Origin: Luteimonas sp. 9C
GTDB taxonomy: Bacteria > Pseudomonadota > Gammaproteobacteria > Xanthomonadales > Xanthomonadaceae
Direction: 5' to 3'
Length of the DNA stretch: 64,000 nt
NCBI RefSeq assembly: GCF_902506295.1
Contig: NZ_LR733312.1
Coordinates: 1,341,670 to 1,405,669 of the forward strand
Part shown: positions 60,068 to 64,000 of the stretch, in pieces
Layout of the letters: each line of letters begins with the position of its first letter
How positions within the stretch are numbered: position 1 is the stretch's first letter
The notes under the pieces: generated by a model
Told to the model about the DNA's origin: nothing
Database searches by the model: none
What the model saw: the letters and a program-made list of their open reading frames with translations, nothing else
Position numbers and translations under genes: made by a program

Positions 60068-61957
60068 ATGAACACCCGCTACAACGCAGCCGACATCGAA
60101 GTCCTCTCCGGCCTGGATCCGGTCAAGCGCCGCCCCGGCATGTACACCGACACCACGCGCCCGAACCATCTGGCGCAGGAAGTCATCGACAACGCCGTCG
60201 ACGAAGCGCTGGCCGGGCACGCCCGCGAGATCGCCGTCACGCTGTTCAAGGACGGCAGCTGCGAGGTGTCCGACGACGGCCGCGGCATGCCGGTCGACAT
60301 CCATCCGGAAGAGAAGATTCCTGGCGTCGAGCTGATCCTCACGCGCCTGCACGCCGGCGGAAAGTTCAACAACAAGAACTACACCTTCAGCGGCGGCCTG
60401 CACGGCGTCGGCGTCAGCGTGGTCAATGCGCTGTCGACGCTGGTGGAAGTGCACATCAAGCGTGACGGCAGCGAGCACCGCATCACCTTCCGTGATGGCG
60501 ACCGCGCCTCGCCACTTGAAGTGGTCGGCACCGTCGGGAAGAAGAACACCGGCACCCGGGTGCGCTTCTGGGCGGACCCGAAGTATTTCGACAGCCCGAA
60601 GTTCAGCGTGCGCGCCCTGCGCCACTTGCTTCGGGCCAAGGCCGTGCTCTGCCCCGGCCTGACCGTGACGCTGCTGGACGAGGCGACCGGCGAGCGCGAC
60701 CAGTGGCTGTTCGAGGACGGCCTGCGCGATTACCTCAAGGGTGAACTGGCGCAGCGCGAGCTGCTGCCACCGGAGCTGTTCGTCGGCGCGCTGAAAAAAG
60801 ACACCGAGACCGTCGACTGGGCGGTCGCGTGGGTAGTGGATGGCGAACTGGTGCAGGAGAGCTACGTCAATCTGATCCCGACCGCGCAGCACGGCACCCA
60901 CGTCAACGGCCTGCGCACCGGCTTCACCGACGCGCTGCGCGAGTTCTGCGACTTCCGCAATCTGTTGCCGCGCGGCGTCAAGCTGGCACCGGAAGACGTC
61001 TGGGACCGTGTCGCCTTCGTGCTGTCGATGAAGATGACCGACCCGCAGTTCTCCGGCCAGACCAAGGAGCGGCTCTCGTCGCGCCAGGCCGCGGGCTTCG
61101 TCGAAGGCGCCGCGCACGATGCCTTCAGCCTGTGGCTCAACCAGCACACGGACCTCGGCGAGAAGATCGCCCAGCTCGCGATCGACCGCGCCAGCGCGCG
61201 GCTCAAGACCGAGAAGCAGATCGTCCGCAAGAAGGTCACCCAGGGCCCCGCACTGCCGGGCAAGCTGGCCGACTGCATCAGCCAGGATCTCTCGCGCACC
61301 GAACTGTTCCTCGTCGAGGGCGACTCGGCCGGTGGCAGCGCCAAGCAGGCGCGCGACAAGGACTTCCAGGCGATCCTCCCGCTGCGCGGCAAGATCCTCA
61401 ACACCTGGGAAGTGGCGAGCACCTCGGTGCTCGCGTCGGAGGAAGTGCACAACCTGGCGATCGCGATCGGCTGCGATCCGGGCAAGGAGGACATCTCCGG
61501 CCTGCGCTACGGCAAGGTCGTGATCCTGGCCGACGCCGACTCCGACGGCCTGCACATCGCGACGTTGCTGTGCGCGCTGTTCCTGCGCCATTTCCCGGCG
61601 CTGGTCGCGGCCGGCAACATCTTCGTCGCGATGCCGCCGCTGTTCCGCGTCGACGTGGGCAAGCAGGTGTTCTACGCGCTGGACGAAGAAGAGAAGCGCC
61701 TGCTGCTGGAGAAGATCGCGCGCGAGAAGCTCAAGGGCCAGATCAACGTGACCCGCTTCAAGGGTCTGGGCGAGATGAATCCCTCGCAGCTGCGCGAATC
61801 GGCGATCCATCCCGACACGCGCCGTCTGGTGCAGCTGACGATCGACGACGACCTGCAGACGCGCTCGCTGGTCGACATGCTGCTGGCGAAGAAGCGTGCC
61901 GGCGACCGCAAGGCGTGGCTCGAGACCAAGGGCGACCTGGCGACGCTGGAAGTCTGA
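60068..61957 (+). CDS. parE: DNA topoisomerase IV subunit B
   Basis: ParE is the ATPase subunit that with ParC unlinks daughter chromosomes. The 629-aa protein has the GHKL ATPase motifs (VIDNAVDEALAG, VSDDGRGMPVDIH, SGGLHGVGVSVVNAL), the TOPRIM motifs EGDSAGG and LADADSDGLH, and RFKGLGEMNPSQL. The length and the absence of the large insertion typical of gammaproteobacterial GyrB favour ParE over GyrB. Confidence 0.96.
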   Translation: MNTRYNAADIEVLSGLDPVKRRPGMYTDTTRPNHLAQEVIDNAVDEALAGHAREIAVTLFKDGSCEVSDDGRGMPVDIHPEEKIPGVELILTRLHAGGKFNNKNYTFSGGLHGVGVSVVNALSTLVEVHIKRDGSEHRITFRDGDRASPLEVVGTVGKKNTGTRVRFWADPKYFDSPKFSVRALRHLLRAKAVLCPGLTVTLLDEATGERDQWLFEDGLRDYLKGELAQRELLPPELFVGALKKDTETVDWAVAWVVDGELVQESYVNLIPTAQHGTHVNGLRTGFTDALREFCDFRNLLPRGVKLAPEDVWDRVAFVLSMKMTDPQFSGQTKERLSSRQAAGFVEGAAHDAFSLWLNQHTDLGEKIAQLAIDRASARLKTEKQIVRKKVTQGPALPGKLADCISQDLSRTELFLVEGDSAGGSAKQARDKDFQAILPLRGKILNTWEVASTSVLASEEVHNLAIAIGCDPGKEDISGLRYGKVVILADADSDGLHIATLLCALFLRHFPALVAAGNIFVAMPPLFRVDVGKQVFYALDEEEKRLLLEKIAREKLKGQINVTRFKGLGEMNPSQLRESAIHPDTRRLVQLTIDDDLQTRSLVDMLLAKKRAGDRKAWLETKGDLATLEV

Positions 61958-62170
61958 GCGCGGCGACGGGATCGTACGAGCGCCGGTGTTGCGAGCGCGA
62001 AGGACGCGCCACGGCAATCGATCCTGCCCGGTCCGTCGCGCCGGGATGGCGCGTGCGCCGGTGCGCAGCAACGAAGTGCGGTGCTCCTCTTCAGGTTCTC
62101 CTGGCCCACCGTCCGCCCCATGCGTGGCCGGCTGCGGAGCGCGCTCGGCTAACGGAGACGTAACGCCTGA

Positions 62171-62836
62171 ATGCGCGTTCCGGGACACACTCGGGCCATG
62201 CCATGTCCAGACCGCCACCTCGATCTCGGCTGCGGCGACGCGCCGCGCAACCCCTACGGCCGTGCCCAGCTGTGCGGCATCGACATCCGCGCACCTGAGG
62301 GAGATGTCGCCCACGAACACCGCACCGCGAATCTCGTTGTCGGGCCGATTCCCTACCCCGACGACAGCTTCGGATCGGTGTCGGCATTCGATTTCATCGA
62401 ACACGTGCCGCGGATCTTTCCCGACGGCCAGGGCGGCACGCGCTTTCCCTTCATCGAGCTGATGAACGAGATCTGGCGCGTACTGGCGCACGACGGCCGG
62501 CTGTATGCGTTGACGCCGGCGTTTCCGCATACCGATGCGTTCGTCGACCCGACCCACGTCAACACCATCACCGACGAGAGCCATACGTACTTCTGCGGCC
62601 CGTCACCCGACGGCCGCATGTACGGGTTCCACGGCCATTTCGAGATCGTGCGGGTGGTCCGCACGGAACGTGGCGCGGCCTACAGCGCCCTAGCCGGGTC
62701 GCCGGAGAACCACGGTCCACGCAAGCTCGCCGCACGCGCCGTGCGCCGCTGGCTGCGGTGGCTGCGCGGCCGCGCGTATACGCCGCGCGCGCCCTACGTG
62801 CTGTGGGAACTGCGCGCGGTCAAGTCCGCCCGCTGA
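62171..62836 (+). CDS. class I SAM-dependent methyltransferase
   Basis: A 221-aa protein with motif I as HLDLGCGDAPRNPYG, a following acidic residue in LCGIDIRAPEGD, a post-motif IPYPDDSFGSVSAFDFIEHVPR and the ELMNEIWRVLAHDGRLYALTP segment of the Methyltransf_11 type. The substrate is unknown. The ATG at 62171 was chosen; another at 62198 would also keep motif I. It follows parE after 213 bp, with no gene in the gap. Confidence 0.88.
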   Translation: MRVPGHTRAMPCPDRHLDLGCGDAPRNPYGRAQLCGIDIRAPEGDVAHEHRTANLVVGPIPYPDDSFGSVSAFDFIEHVPRIFPDGQGGTRFPFIELMNEIWRVLAHDGRLYALTPAFPHTDAFVDPTHVNTITDESHTYFCGPSPDGRMYGFHGHFEIVRVVRTERGAAYSALAGSPENHGPRKLAARAVRRWLRWLRGRAYTPRAPYVLWELRAVKSAR

Positions 62837-62842
62837 AACGCG

Positions 62843-64000
62843 TCAGCCCTGATCGCTGGTCTCGACCACGCGCCCGGGGATGCGATGGGTGCGGCCGAGC
62901 TGGGCGAAGATCGCCGCCGACGCCAGCGTCAGCGCGCCGATGCAGACGAAGGTCCAGCGGAACGCCGCGAGCACCGGTGCATCGCCGGCCGGCGCGCCGC
63001 TGAAGGCGCCGAGCAGACCACCGGCGGTAGCGACGCCCAAACTCATCGCCAGCATCATCACCATCGACAGCAGGCTGTTGCCGGCGCTCGCTTCCGGTCC
63101 GCCGAGATCGCGCAGCGCGAGGGTGTTCATGGCGGTGAACTGCAGGGAATTGACCGCACCGAAGATCGCGAACTGCACGATGTGCAGCCAGGTCGGCTGG
63201 CCCACGTCGACCAGCGCGAAGCTCGCCATCGTCAGGCCGGTCAGCACGGTGTTGACAACCAGCACGTTGCGGTAGCCGAAGCGCTGGACCAGGGGCACGA
63301 CGATGCGCTTGGAGAACATGCCGGCCAGCGCGACGGGAATCATCATCAGGCCGGCGTGCGTGGGCGGATATCCCAATGCGACCTGCAGCAGCAGCGGAAT
63401 CATGTAGGGCATGCCGCTGCTGCCCAGGCGCGCGAACAGGTTGCCGAGCAGGCCGACGCTGAAGGTGCGCGTGCGGAACAGCGTCAGCGGAAACAGCGGG
63501 GCGACCGCTCGCGCCGCATGCAGCCAGTACGCGACCAGCGCCGCGAGACCGGTGACCAGCAGCACGACCAGCGCCGCATGCCGCGCGGCGTTGCCCGACA
63601 GGGCCTCGACCGACAGCGAGATCGCGATCATGCCGAACGCCAGCAACGCATAGCCCGGCAGATCGAAGCGCGACACCGGCGCACGCAGGTCGGGCATCCA
63701 TTTCAGGGCCGCGATCGCGCCGAGCACGCCCAGCGGCAGATTGATCAGGAAGATCCAGTGCCAGGACGCGACATCGGCCAGCCAGCCGCCGAGCGCCGGG
63801 CCGATCAGCGGCCCGATCAAGCCGGGCACGGTGACGAAGCTCATCGCGGCGAGGAACGCCGTGCGCGGCACCGCGCGCAACACGGACAGCCGGCCGACGG
63901 GCAGCATCATGGCGCCGCCGATGCCCTGCAGCACCCGCGCGGCGACCAGCGCGTCGAGATCCTGGGACAGCGCGCAGGCCAGCGAGCCGGCCGAGAACAG
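62843..64000 (-). CDS. mdtD: MdtD-like DHA2-family drug exporter (N-terminus outside window)
   Basis: The last 385 residues of a major facilitator transporter; the frame is open to the right edge. VLQGIGGAMMLPVGRLSVLR, SWHWIFLINLPLGVLGAIAAL (motif C/E region), LFRTRTFSVGLLGN, AGLMMIPVALAGMFSKRIV and GNSLLSMVMMLAMSLGVA align closely in pattern with E. coli MdtD. At least nine hydrophobic segments are visible. The substrate is unknown. It ends 6 bp from the convergent methyltransferase gene. Confidence 0.92.
   Translation of the reverse strand: MFSAGSLACALSQDLDALVAARVLQGIGGAMMLPVGRLSVLRAVPRTAFLAAMSFVTVPGLIGPLIGPALGGWLADVASWHWIFLINLPLGVLGAIAALKWMPDLRAPVSRFDLPGYALLAFGMIAISLSVEALSGNAARHAALVVLLVTGLAALVAYWLHAARAVAPLFPLTLFRTRTFSVGLLGNLFARLGSSGMPYMIPLLLQVALGYPPTHAGLMMIPVALAGMFSKRIVVPLVQRFGYRNVLVVNTVLTGLTMASFALVDVGQPTWLHIVQFAIFGAVNSLQFTAMNTLALRDLGGPEASAGNSLLSMVMMLAMSLGVATAGGLLGAFSGAPAGDAPVLAAFRWTFVCIGALTLASAAIFAQLGRTHRIPGRVVETSDQG

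Overview
The window is a 64 kb piece of a high-GC gammaproteobacterial chromosome. It most likely comes from the family Xanthomonadaceae (Lysobacteraceae; Lysobacter, Luteimonas or relatives). The reasons are the very GC-rich third codon positions, a LexA operator of the Xanthomonas form (TTAG-N6-TACTA) upstream of a lexA-recA-recX-alaS-csrA-tRNA block, a TraB/GumN-type protein, a large TonB-dependent receptor paired with a secreted S9 peptidase, and a lone RnfB-type ferredoxin beside metG. I cannot name the genus.

Layout. 1-9.5 kb: end of psd, a REP-like inverted repeat pair, a periplasmic lytic transglycosylase, yjgR, greB with a coupled lipoprotein, rimO with a coupled secreted protein, a dienelactone-hydrolase/HIT pair, dcd and mrp. 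9.5-15.5 kb: an accessory block (S9 peptidase, TonB-dependent receptor, DUF2147 protein) lying between mrp and metG, which are direct divergent neighbours in E. coli. 15.7-27 kb: metG, rnfB, then the minus-strand group nnr-tsaE-amiC-mutL with two envelope genes added, and divergent queG. 27-33.5 kb: a GNAT gene, pgi, panD, panC, panB, folK and pcnB (the E. coli pcnB-folK-pan order with pgi added), then tRNA-Glu. 33.8-42.4 kb: fdxA, the bamC-dapA / gcvR-bcp group, a PIN-PhoH gene, a DUF1275 membrane protein, thiD, a hydrolase, and a nucleotide-sugar dehydrogenase broken by a one-base frameshift. 42.8-48.9 kb: tRNA-Arg, tRNA-Ser, csrA, alaS, recX, recA and lexA, all on the minus strand. 48.9-53 kb: a 3-hydroxybutyrate oligomer hydrolase, an orphan LuxR-type response regulator and a small lipoprotein. 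51.9-59.3 kb: truD, ispF, ispD, ftsB, eno, an unusual AT-richer secreted protein gene, kdsA and pyrG. 59.4-64 kb: a small acidic Ala-rich secreted protein, parE, a methyltransferase and the end of an MdtD-like exporter.

Most of the window is housekeeping with gene orders familiar from other gammaproteobacteria, and many genes are joined by ATGA, GTGA or TGATG overlaps that suggest translational coupling. I see no CRISPR array, prophage, insertion sequence, integrase or obvious defence island. The points that stand out are the cargo between mrp and metG, the frameshifted sugar dehydrogenase followed by an empty stretch, the compact lexA operator-promoter that should make a nearly leaderless mRNA, the short BamC-like lipoprotein, the unanchored RnfB, and the possible TIMP/netrin-like secreted protein between eno and kdsA. 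I do not find a convincing new multi-gene system.
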